Assembly (NCBI GenBank): GCA_017649745.1
Contig: JAGCGE010000044.1
Span: 1-19,800 of the forward strand
Reading direction: 5' to 3'
Length of the DNA: 19,800 nucleotides
Origin: Clostridiales bacterium
GTDB lineage: Bacteria > Bacillota_A > Clostridia > Saccharofermentanales > Saccharofermentanaceae
Below, one piece after another: positions 9,401-14,803 of the stretch (the first letter of the stretch is position 1; each line of letters begins with the position of its first letter). A model generated the notes under the pieces. The model saw nothing but the letters and a program-made list of their open reading frames with translations, had not been told where the DNA came from and ran no database searches. A program made the position numbers and the translations under genes.

Positions 9401-12122
9401 TGCTGATCTCAATTCAACTGTAACGCTTAGGGCAGGAACTTTGACACAGGGTAATGTTTATTACCAGTGGCAGATCAAGGACGGTGATACATATAAGGAT
9501 ATTACCGGAGCAAATAACGCTACATATTCATTTACTGCTTCAAAAGCAACAGAGTTCAGATGCATCCTTTCCGATGATTATGAGCATTCTGCTATGGTTA
9601 TCTATACAGTCAATGTATCTGCACCTACGATCGTTATTTCTAACACTCCTGATGATCTTGTTAAAAATGTTCTTGTAGGCGAGAACAAACGACTTGAAGT
9701 TAAAGCTTCTATCAGTGATGATTCTTCTCTTAAGTATAAGTGGGAAAAATCAACTGATAACGGCGCAACATGGGAGTTGAAAGAAGGAGATTGGACTAAC
9801 TATAGACACAACTCAGATACTGTTGTATCAAACGAATATGCGAGATATCGTTGTACTGTAACGAGTAGTAAGTACGGTCACAGCGAGTCAGTCGTATTCT
9901 TTGTAAACCCTGTTGAAAAGCTAACAGCTTCTATAAGCGCTACACCTGGAACAACTGTATACGAAACTGATACTGTATCTATCAATGTAGAAGCAACAGG
10001 TACGGGTGTTCTTACATACTCATGGTATTGTAACAACAAGCTTATCGAGAGTTGTGATGATCCAACATACACATTTAAGGCTTCTACAACAGCTAGTTAC
10101 AAGTGTATTGTCGGCGACAGATTTGGAAACACCTTAACAACTAAGTCTGTTTCGATCACTGTTATTAAGCCAAAGGTTACGTTCGCGTATACTACAACAA
10201 ATCTTACAGCAACCAAGAATGACAACGTTTCTCTCGAAGCAAAAGCTACGGGAGTTGGTGATCTCGCATATTTATGGGAGGAGTCATTTGACGGAAGCAC
10301 ATATCATGCATATAACTGCACTTCCAGAACGCTGAAATTTAAGGCTACAGAGAAAGTTTGGTATCGTTGTACTGTAACTGATACAAAGTACAATGTATCT
10401 AACAGTATCGTATTCAAGATAACTGTAAATGTTCCTACACTGACCGTTTCATCAGACAGGACGTTCAGTATAACTAAGGGTTCAGATGTTACTTTGGATA
10501 CATCCGCTAAAGGAACTGGTACTCTGAATTACAATTGGGAAGTTTCTACTGACGGAGGTAAGACATATGCTTATGCTAGCAGTTATAAGACTTCAAGCAT
10601 AAAGCTTACCAAGGTTGAAAGTCCTGTTAAGTATCGTTGTACAGTAACAGATACTTATGGTAATTCAAAGGTAGTAAACTTTGATGTTAAGGTTACGGAG
10701 ACAACGACATCAACATCTCCTTCTCCTTCTGGAGGTCCATCAGGAAGCCTTGAGGTTACATATGAGGTTGATCCGGGTACATCTGTATACCAGGGTGATA
10801 AGGTAACTATTAAAGTTTCTACTAACAGTACAGCTGCATTAACATATTCATGGTCTTCTAGAGAAACAGGAGATATCAGTAATGCTAAGGGTCCTACTTG
10901 TACTTTCACAGCATCATTGAATGACACATATTTCTGTAAAGTATCTGATGGAAAGACAACAAAGACAGCAACTATCAGGATCACTGTTGCTAAACCAAAG
11001 GTTACTATCAACAATTCTTCTGCTGAGAAGTCGTTCACAGCTAAGAACGGTGAATCGGTCAAGATAGAAGTAAAGGCATCCGCTATCGGAAGTCTCAAGT
11101 ATACTTGGGAGGAGTCATTTGACGGAAATAACTTCCATTCATACAGTGGAAGTTCGGCAACTCTTTCGTTTACTGCTTCAAAGAATGTTTGGTATCGTTG
11201 TACGGTAACTGATACGAAGTATAATGTAACTAATGAGGTTACTTTCAGAGTAACAGTTAAGGGTTCGACTACAACTACTTCGACGAATCCGACTAATACA
11301 ACGAGCCCTACAAATACAACAAGACCTACAAATACAACAAGGCCTACCAATACAACTGCTCCTACACCTGCAGCTACGGGTAAGAGTGATATACAGGCTT
11401 TCGTTGACAGAATGTACAGTTGTGTACTCGGTAGAGAACCTGAGGAAAAGGGTGCTCAGTACTGGGCTGACGAGCTTTATGAGTTCAGGGTATCAGGTGC
11501 TGATGTTGCTCATCTCTTCCTCGATTGTCAGGAGTTTAAGGACAGAAAGACAACGGATTCAGAGTTTGTTGATATCCTTTACAGAACATTCTTCAACAGA
11601 GAACCTGAGCCAAACGGCAAGAAGTTCTGGCTTGATTCTCTTAAGAATGGTTCTACAAGAGAACAGGTTGCTGAGGGATTCATTATGTCTCAGGAGTGGG
11701 CTGACACTTGTGCCAAGTATGGTATCAGATCCGGTGGAACAGTTAAGCCTCTTGTAAGCATTGATCCGTCCGAAAAGACATATGCCTTTGTAGAGCGTAT
11801 GTATACAACATGTCTCAAGCGTGAATCCGATAAGTCCGGATGCGAGTATTGGGCAAATAAACTCTCTAACTTTGAGATCACAGGTGAGAATGTCGGATTG
11901 ATGTTCTTTACAAGTCAGGAGTTTAAGGATCTTAAACTGAATGATTCTCAGTTCATTGATCGTCTTTACCTTACTTTCATGAACCGTAATGCTGATTCTG
12001 CAGGTAAAGAATACTGGACCAAGGTCTTGAAGACTTCATCCAGAGAAGCTGTCATACTCGGCTTTACAAGAAGTGAGGAATTCAAGAATCTTTGTATCGA
12101 GTCAAGGATCCTTCCTTGCTGA
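3405..12122 (+). CDS. Giant secreted protein: CAP domain, 26 Ig-like repeats, DUF4214 block
   Basis: 2905 residues in one uninterrupted frame from a TTG start. Order: signal peptide 1-31 (basic n-region, hydrophobic core, PVNA|A cleavage-like site); CAP/SCP-like domain about 43-166 (LFDLINTYR, LTYDYTIEQIA, IRPNG, NGEC, SIGIGY, GYWAVEF); a beta region about 170-296 resembling a Big_2/Ig-like domain (YTVEWSADS onward); Pro/Thr linker about 297-317; 26 Ig-like repeats 318-2620; Thr/Pro/Asn linker 2621-2659 with four PTNTT units; two pairs of DUF4214-like units 2660-2905, ending in RILPC. Each Ig repeat follows V-x-L, Y-x-W, then Y-R-C-x-V-x-D. The CAP domain lacks both histidines of the CAP cleft. 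There is no LPXTG, S-layer or C-terminal membrane segment. The likely role is a long extracellular stalk or adhesin-like matrix protein (inference). It is first in an operon with the next gene, 32 bp away. Confidence 0.93.
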   Translation: MTRRMFDKARLLALVLVGLLTITLFQVPVNAAVIERDIPIEHDQETARQLFDLINTYRSNNGAPQLTYDYTIEQIAIIRTEELGENYGNIRPNGQKWNTVKIGDVVSNGECRNQGCTSAQSFYNELIDTKGNNPYLEFLLDGDFASIGIGYAKINGIGYWAVEFATDVYNTNETVPDKSTTYRHVTVDLANAIGYCTIVIDGTEKMSYENLYKNAAYTIETKGVRLSYGSGYNSYIYLNPDEYTVEWSADSDNLVFQDGMMYTNDGCFDCEVYANVYYEGVRIAGNSVTVFANMNNNPNPVTPTPDPTDTPTVNPVKDLRTDSDKTKNVLMNDSVTLEAKINASDFQQVRYQWRKLNEYNGSYIIIQGKTDSTFTFSADETATYRCEVKADGNTYNLDYKVNVTTPELTISDSNLNRTVNKGSSVVLAPTVKGTGDIAYTWAYIADNGNATVLGYDSVLDFIPNKEGTYRCLVHDNYSNYKQIDYTITLKDISLIDQTPEENKSITAIKGNQYTLQTVVKGEGTLSYSWQVSENGGSYTTVANARKSSLTITANTTATYRCIVTDSYQQSVTVSFDVFVSTPVLEDRGTVKIVTSPKNVTASLTALVNTDETEGIHYNWYKVNSDDSLTSVGTDNKTYSLTATESGNYRCIVTDKFDNSLTLNFTLLVAGIVDKTPDENKNIKTQSGKSVTLKALYESQTVVNTSACEWQVEQNGKFVKVKADDTGVYTFRPTENAEYRYVVKDYLGETLNIDFNIEIINSNFSAEQASFTVKSGSEVTMKVLGTSNSGSITYRWYKVGTDNNISVGGNVDTLTVSPVNSENYICDVYDGYVTTTVRFTINVPKLTVVTTSPIDVSILEGNSTTLGVSAESDITYTPTYSWEKSSNGTDFTTISGQTKKTITVNPTSSTYYRCTVSDGGYNTVSKVFYVSVETIELSCTNTYEERNLVLPYDSSPTFEAKVSSNSTTVNYKWYRIDENGSATGVGTNKKTYSVSSLSGLKKSTTFRCDVTAGSHSISIYFNVTIPELTDRTPASDKNVKIKLGQSVTLTALYDSYGDSSVQWCTKSMGSYTPIAGATSDSFTVTPEKGGVSYYYCKVSDSYNNELYIEYTVNVCEMTSKALTPTRSVVAAGTSDTMKVEVKTTPNTSVEYRWAVVTNGNKNYIEGENTSSLSVTVNSSTKYCWEITSEYDIQFVYFEYVVPKMTVTANNDTDIICKANDTVRLEINAVSDSTSNITYKWSYSTDGGQNYTDIVRYTSTLLPSVKQTTMYRCVVSDGINTETVIFMVKVASLTMNATSQTSFIKKSGDTVKMSVDAVTVNGSPVEYTWYVSNNGGISYTQISNSNSKEHSITVDSSLKYKCTAFDGYNTESVYFDVKMATLSVTRVSNQSYEVKKGTGITLEVNVDTNIPGTTYTWYRSGVVIDGVSTTTLNIVADSSAEYSFVASNDYETSEPVTFSVKVPVLTAQAKSETNVSIIKGNSVDLNVEAQTTSTSSEVKYSWSVSNAGGEYVSVFGDENSITVSPNATCRYCCTVSDKFNEEKIYFDVTVNSVKITDKTAVQDKIKTVQSGTNVVFKAEVDTNVNVYYYWEKMTEDGPVSVTGDGASYMFRADSTADYRCIVTDNKEEEVIIYFKVIVPKITVVDEPSSPRDFTAKYNETYTLTAEVEADADTHYKWMQKAGDNYVSTGVESESYLFKATASTSLRCIVTDDYGNEVSIDFNITVPTLRAETDSVNYKRGKGDRVDLYAVATSDVNSVLHYAWYEVSANGQAKLLDCTTESYRVYPTSSVTYRCDVTDDYNNKVSITYNIEIFGLTVSTEQKDFEIFKGSKAELELSAVTTSDKAVSFKWYQNDTESTPFNTKDSKVSVAPETNTTYYCIVSDGYNIETVKFTVTVIVPTLTVTTEKNTYSVYKNETVSLSVNAVSTGEGALVYEWYKKNGESYELISGAESYSYTFNAEVSGSYRCTVKDSYGNRSDVEFTVNVTTPEFIVDPDLETVINADLNSTVTLRAGTLTQGNVYYQWQIKDGDTYKDITGANNATYSFTASKATEFRCILSDDYEHSAMVIYTVNVSAPTIVISNTPDDLVKNVLVGENKRLEVKASISDDSSLKYKWEKSTDNGATWELKEGDWTNYRHNSDTVVSNEYARYRCTVTSSKYGHSESVVFFVNPVEKLTASISATPGTTVYETDTVSINVEATGTGVLTYSWYCNNKLIESCDDPTYTFKASTTASYKCIVGDRFGNTLTTKSVSITVIKPKVTFAYTTTNLTATKNDNVSLEAKATGVGDLAYLWEESFDGSTYHAYNCTSRTLKFKATEKVWYRCTVTDTKYNVSNSIVFKITVNVPTLTVSSDRTFSITKGSDVTLDTSAKGTGTLNYNWEVSTDGGKTYAYASSYKTSSIKLTKVESPVKYRCTVTDTYGNSKVVNFDVKVTETTTSTSPSPSGGPSGSLEVTYEVDPGTSVYQGDKVTIKVSTNSTAALTYSWSSRETGDISNAKGPTCTFTASLNDTYFCKVSDGKTTKTATIRITVAKPKVTINNSSAEKSFTAKNGESVKIEVKASAIGSLKYTWEESFDGNNFHSYSGSSATLSFTASKNVWYRCTVTDTKYNVTNEVTFRVTVKGSTTTTSTNPTNTTSPTNTTRPTNTTRPTNTTAPTPAATGKSDIQAFVDRMYSCVLGREPEEKGAQYWADELYEFRVSGADVAHLFLDCQEFKDRKTTDSEFVDILYRTFFNREPEPNGKKFWLDSLKNGSTREQVAEGFIMSQEWADTCAKYGIRSGGTVKPLVSIDPSEKTYAFVERMYTTCLKRESDKSGCEYWANKLSNFEITGENVGLMFFTSQEFKDLKLNDSQFIDRLYLTFMNRNADSAGKEYWTKVLKTSSREAVILGFTRSEEFKNLCIESRILPC
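4356..11264 (+). repeat. Array of 26 Ig-like domain repeats (coding)
   Basis: I count 26 units averaging about 88 residues (about 266 bp) inside the giant gene. The landmarks are a hydrophobic B-strand (V-x-L-x-A/V), Y-x-W, and an F-strand Y-R-C followed by V-x-D and another strand. The Cys in the F-strand is present in all but units 5 (YRY) and 13 (YSF), and is shifted by one in unit 10 (YCW). No unit has Cys in the B-strand. Most units differ clearly at DNA level, so the array is old. The exceptions are units 22-23 and 25-26, which are close copies. Confidence 0.88.
11289..11360 (+). repeat. Four 18-bp tandem repeats encoding PTNTT linker units
   Basis: Four in-register units of cct-aca-aat-aca-aca-aga type (11289-11306, 11307-11324, 11325-11342, 11343-11360) encode PTNTTS, PTNTTR, PTNTTR and PTNTTA. 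They join the Ig array to the DUF4214 block. The close similarity of the units suggests recent slippage expansion; length may vary between strains. Confidence 0.9.
11382..12119 (+). other. DUF4214 block (C-terminus of the giant CAP-Ig protein)
   Basis: About 246 residues with four half-units of the type F-V-x-R-x-Y, LGREPE-x-x-G, YW/FW, S-x-E-F/W, recognised as DUF4214. The second half-unit holds GKKFWLDSL and GSTREQVA; the last ends in ESRILPC. It closely matches the end of the next gene: 34 of 42 residues are identical between the two proteins from GKKFWLDSL to SGGT. The function of DUF4214 is not established; it is frequent at the ends of large surface proteins. Confidence 0.85.
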
Positions 12123-12141
12123 TAAATGATAAAAATATCTC

Positions 12142-12157
12142 AGGGGGAATAATCGTG
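12142..12157 (+). promoter_or_regulatory. Ribosome binding site selecting a GTG start
   Basis: AGGGGG at 12142-12147 (ending in ggggga) precedes GTG at 12155-12157 with about 8 nt spacing. This sets the start of the second CAP gene. The in-frame ATG at 12092 would overlap the end of the giant gene, has no suitable ribosome binding site, and would put 21 polar residues before an otherwise typical signal peptide. Confidence 0.8.
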
Positions 12158-13945
12158 AGATCTATTAGAAAAAACTTAGTGAGTCTTACAAGTGTTATCT
12201 TAACAATGGTCATTGCATTGACTTTCTTCAGTGCGCCTGTATCTGCCAGTGTATACAGTATTCCTGTAACCATAGTTTATGATCAGGCTAATGCACGTAA
12301 GATGATGGATAAGGTAAATGAACTTCGTAACAGTAAAGGATTGTCTGCTCTTCAGTATGACTATAACTTAGAGAAGATATCCATTCAAAGATGTGAAGAG
12401 CAGGGTATCAGCTATGATACTGCCAGACCTAACGGAGACAGGTTTCAAACTCTGGTAATCAACAATGTTGTATCAGAAGGTGAAATGCACTGTAGAGGAT
12501 GCAGTACCGTAGATCAGGCGTTTGCTAAATGGAATTCTGATCCTGATAATCAGGCTATGCTTATTGACGGTGATTTTAATGCCTGCTCGGTTGCTCATAT
12601 CAAGTACAACGAAAATGACTATTGGGTAATGGATTTCCGTCAGAATCTTAGTAAAAACGGAGATACTGTAACAACTGCAAAAACCGGTTCAGTAACCAGA
12701 ACTGACACGATAGATGATACAAAGATCACCACAGTGCTTGGAATCTTGGTTAACGATTCAAATGATATGGTTCTGTGGAATAACGGAACATATGATTTTA
12801 AGGTTCACCTTCAGTTGTCTTCAGGAGCTAAACTGAACAGTACAAATGATATCGATCCGTCTCAGTATTCTGTAAAGTTATCTTATAACTCGTCCGCTTT
12901 TACGATCAGTGACGGTAAGATATATACGAAAGAAAAGGCGTTCGATCAGGAAGTTACAGTTACTTGTACACTCAAGAACGGAGCTACTACTTCAAATACT
13001 GTTTTTGTTACTATCCAGGATGGAAGTGCAAATCCGAATAACAACAATAACGGCGGTAATAATGGCGGTAATAATGGTGGCAACAATGGCGGAAACAACG
13101 GAGGCAATAACGGTGGTAATAGCGGCAAAACCAATACGCCTGCACCTGCAACTTCAACACCTGTTCCAAATGTTCCGCTCCCGTCAAACGGAAGCAGTGA
13201 GAGTGTCGATCAGATCAGAGCTTTCGTAAACAGACTTTATCAGGATGTACTCGGAAGAGAGCCTGAGACTGAAGGTGCTAACTACTGGGCTGAAGAACTT
13301 TACAATTTCAAGAACACAGGTGCGACAGCAGCGAACTTCTTTATTTTCAGTCAGGAGTATAAGGACAAGCACACTAACAATGAAGAGTTCGTTAATACAC
13401 TCTATAAAGCTTTCTTCTCCAGAACACCTGATGATGCAGGCAAGAAGTTCTGGCTCGATTCCCTTAATTCAGGTTCTACAAGAGAGCAGGTTGCATGGGG
13501 ATTCATCGATTCACCTGAGTGGGCTAATACATGTGCTGAGTACGGAATCCTCTCCGGCGGAACACATAAGCCGACTACAAAGATCAATCCGACAAACGAC
13601 ACTAACGAGTTCGTAAAGAGACTTTATACAACAGCTCTCGGCCGTTCATATGATCAGGGAGGACTTGATTACTGGGCAGGACTTCTCTCTAACTTTGATA
13701 TCACAGGTGAGGCAGCAGGTCTCAGTTTCTTCATCTCCGAAGAGATGGAAAGCAAACACCTAAGTAATGATGAGTTCATCGAGCGTTTGTATCAGACATT
13801 CATGGGCAGGTCATCTGATGCCGCAGGAAAGGAATACTGGTCAGGAGTTATCAAGAATTCTTCTCGAAAAGACGTAGTTCTGGGATTCACAAGAAGTCCG
13901 GAGTTCGTTGAGAAATGTATACAGGCAAGGATACTTCCTTTCTAA
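12155..13945 (+). CDS. Secreted CAP-domain protein with NNGG linker and DUF4214 block
   Basis: 596 residues from the GTG start. Signal peptide 1-31 (basic RSIRKN, hydrophobic core, PVSA|S); CAP/SCP-like domain about 45-163 (MMDKVNELR, LQYDYNLEKIS, ARPNGD, GEMHCRGC, YWVMDF); a beta region about 170-290 like that of the giant protein (QYSVKLSYNSS onward); six NNGG units (298-321); Thr/Pro linker; two pairs of DUF4214-like units 352-596 ending in QARILPF. It is essentially the giant protein without the 26-Ig stalk, so it is a paralogue. The His expected before RP-x-G and in the S-x-x-HR position is absent; CxxC replaces the giant's CxxxxC after GE. It is co-transcribed with the giant gene (32-bp gap, no terminator between) and is followed by a strong terminator. 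Likely secreted and surface- or matrix-located (inference). Confidence 0.92.
   Translation: MRSIRKNLVSLTSVILTMVIALTFFSAPVSASVYSIPVTIVYDQANARKMMDKVNELRNSKGLSALQYDYNLEKISIQRCEEQGISYDTARPNGDRFQTLVINNVVSEGEMHCRGCSTVDQAFAKWNSDPDNQAMLIDGDFNACSVAHIKYNENDYWVMDFRQNLSKNGDTVTTAKTGSVTRTDTIDDTKITTVLGILVNDSNDMVLWNNGTYDFKVHLQLSSGAKLNSTNDIDPSQYSVKLSYNSSAFTISDGKIYTKEKAFDQEVTVTCTLKNGATTSNTVFVTIQDGSANPNNNNNGGNNGGNNGGNNGGNNGGNNGGNSGKTNTPAPATSTPVPNVPLPSNGSSESVDQIRAFVNRLYQDVLGREPETEGANYWAEELYNFKNTGATAANFFIFSQEYKDKHTNNEEFVNTLYKAFFSRTPDDAGKKFWLDSLNSGSTREQVAWGFIDSPEWANTCAEYGILSGGTHKPTTKINPTNDTNEFVKRLYTTALGRSYDQGGLDYWAGLLSNFDITGEAAGLSFFISEEMESKHLSNDEFIERLYQTFMGRSSDAAGKEYWSGVIKNSSRKDVVLGFTRSPEFVEKCIQARILPF
13046..13126 (+). 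repeat. 12-bp tandem repeats encoding an Asn-Asn-Gly-Gly linker
   Basis: Six full units of aat-aat-ggc-ggt type (13046-13117) and a partial seventh (AATAGCGGC) code for NNGG repeats, flexible and uncharged. Synonymous changes between units show the run is not brand-new, but it remains slippage-prone, and units can be gained or lost in frame. Confidence 0.9.
13208..13942 (+). other. DUF4214 block (C-terminus of the short CAP protein)
   Basis: About 245 residues, same order of four half-units as in the giant protein: FVNRLYQDVLGREPE, then GKKFWLDSL with GSTREQVA, then FVKRLYTTALGR, then AAGKEYWSGV, and the tail RILPF. The near-identical architecture, with unrelated regions before it, marks it as a portable C-terminal module. 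Confidence 0.85.
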
Positions 13946-13957
13946 GACAAAATTATA

Positions 13958-13990
13958 AGAGGCGTCGCTGATGAAGCGGCGCCTCTTTTT
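13958..13990 (+). terminator. Strong, probably bidirectional terminator between convergent genes
   Basis: A 12-bp stem, AGAGGCGTCGCT (13958-13969) with AGCGGCGCCTCT (13975-13986), has one G-T wobble, a 5-nt loop and ttttt on the + side. It lies 12 bp after the CAP gene stop. On the minus strand the stem is followed by ttataatttt, so it may also end the convergent membrane-protein gene, whose stop is 5 bp from the hairpin. Confidence 0.9.
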
Positions 13991-13991
13991 G

Positions 13992-14606
13992 TTATTCCTG
14001 AATGTTGTAGTAATATTCTTCAACATTGTATATGTTTACACTGTTTTTGGAATTAACAAATTGGGTAATATAATATGTGCTTCCCACTTCGGCTCTGTCA
14101 TAAACATCTTTATTGACAACGAATTGATTGTTATTGTCATCTGTCAGAATATGGTCGGTATAAGTTGTGGTTGTTCCGTCTTGATCATAGTCTGTCCAGG
14201 TATCTGTGTATTTGTGGGTGATAGTCGCATATTTGACAGTCAGTTCTCCGTCTGCTAATGAACGCATAATACCGGAACCGGTGCTCATGAATGCTTTAAA
14301 TACCAAGAGTGCCAGAGCTATAAATACGCACACAATAGCTCCCAGGAGCGGAAGAGCTTGTACCGGTTCATCAGGTCCCTTTTTCCTTGCGCGCTTTACA
14401 CAGATAACAAAGCTTACGATACAGATGGTGCATATGATAATACATCCGATGATTACCATAGTCAGGATGCTTGAAAATGCAGTGGAATTGCTTCCGAACT
14501 GGTCGAGATAGGTTTCTTTGTCTCTTAGGATGATATCCCATGTGAGTTCTGTTTTTGCAGGATCAGCCTGAAGTATTTTTGCAAGAGAATAAATTATTGT
14601 TTGCAT
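13992..14606 (-). CDS. Two-helix membrane protein with extracytoplasmic beta domain, unknown function
   Basis: 204 residues, read on the minus strand from ATG at 14606-14604, with GGAG (14618-14615) 8 nt upstream. Two strong hydrophobic segments, about 44-70 and 84-107, are separated by a basic loop (KRARKKG). The positive-inside rule puts that loop in the cytoplasm and both termini outside. The C-terminal part (about 120-204) is polar and beta-rich: TVKYATITHKY, then a D-Y-D-Q-D-G loop at 139-144 that could bind Ca2+, then FVVNKDVYDRAEVGSTYYI. No family was recognised. It is convergent with the short CAP gene and divergent from the third CAP gene, so it is not in their operon. It could be an anchor or partner for the secreted proteins, but only proximity supports that. 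Confidence 0.85.
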   Translation of the reverse strand: MQTIIYSLAKILQADPAKTELTWDIILRDKETYLDQFGSNSTAFSSILTMVIIGCIIICTICIVSFVICVKRARKKGPDEPVQALPLLGAIVCVFIALALLVFKAFMSTGSGIMRSLADGELTVKYATITHKYTDTWTDYDQDGTTTTYTDHILTDDNNNQFVVNKDVYDRAEVGSTYYITQFVNSKNSVNIYNVEEYYYNIQE

Positions 14607-14644
14607 AAGTTCATCTCCATATAACCTCTTTTGATATCGATAAT

Positions 14645-14653
14645 ATTATAGCA
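14645..14653 (-). promoter_or_regulatory. Extended -10 promoter of the minus-strand membrane protein
   Basis: Read on the minus strand, TGCTATAAT (14653 to 14645) is a perfect TATAAT with an extended TG-n motif, about 40 bp before the start codon. The nearest -35-like element, ATGACA (14679-14674), is 23 bp away, too far for a standard spacer, so the promoter probably depends on the extended -10. Confidence 0.55.
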
Positions 14654-14726
14654 ATTAATAGATAATCTTTTTTTGTCATAAAACGTAAAAAAACCTTGCG
14701 GATTTTATATTAAATTTTTTTAACAG

Positions 14727-14746
14727 ATGGATTTTAAATCTCCCAT
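14727..14746. promoter_or_regulatory. Imperfect palindrome between the divergent promoters, possible operator
   Basis: GATTTTAAATC (14730-14740) is a perfect 11-nt palindrome inside a wider imperfect one (ATGG at 14727-14730 against CCAT at 14743-14746). It lies just upstream of the rightward -10 and in the gap shared with the leftward promoter. AT-rich palindromes occur by chance, so this is weak. Confidence 0.25.
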
Positions 14747-14761
14747 TGATATATGCGACGG

Positions 14762-14770
14762 TGCTATAAT
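14762..14770 (+). promoter_or_regulatory. Extended -10 promoter of the third CAP gene
   Basis: TGCTATAAT (14762-14770) is the same nine bases as in the divergent promoter. No good -35 is found at 16-18 bp; TTGATA at 14746-14751 is only 13 bp away. The start site would be near 14777, giving a leader of about 27 nt before the ATG, with AAGGAGG ending 7-8 nt before it. Confidence 0.6.
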
Positions 14771-14803
14771 AGGGGTGCTTGGCGTGAACAAGGAGGGGCA
14801 TTC

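Noticed and set aside
4356..11264. Regular repeats as a CRISPR array or satellite
   Set aside because: The period is about 266 bp, the repeats are diverged and keep one open frame with Ig-like protein landmarks; there are no short identical repeats with unique spacers.
10655..11350. 231-residue open frame on the minus strand
   Set aside because: It is antisense to the Ig array and the Thr-rich linker of the giant gene. Its low-complexity start mirrors the repeats, and it has no ribosome binding site or family motif.
12092..12154. ATG at 12092 as the start of the second CAP gene
   Set aside because: It overlaps the giant gene, lacks a ribosome binding site and adds 21 polar residues before the signal peptide; GTG 12155 with AGGGGG fits better.
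12119..13945. LPXTG sorting signal or C-terminal membrane anchor in the first two CAP proteins
   Set aside because: Both end in soluble sequence with RILPC or RILPF; there is no LPXTG, hydrophobic stretch or basic tail.
14175..14192. DxDxDG loop of the membrane protein as a dockerin
   Set aside because: Only one loop is present and the flanking residues look like a beta-hairpin; a dockerin needs two matching loops with helices.
13971..14258. 95-residue + frame opposite the membrane protein
   Set aside because: It starts inside the terminator hairpin and is antisense to the membrane-protein gene, whose start, ribosome binding site and hydrophobic segments are convincing.
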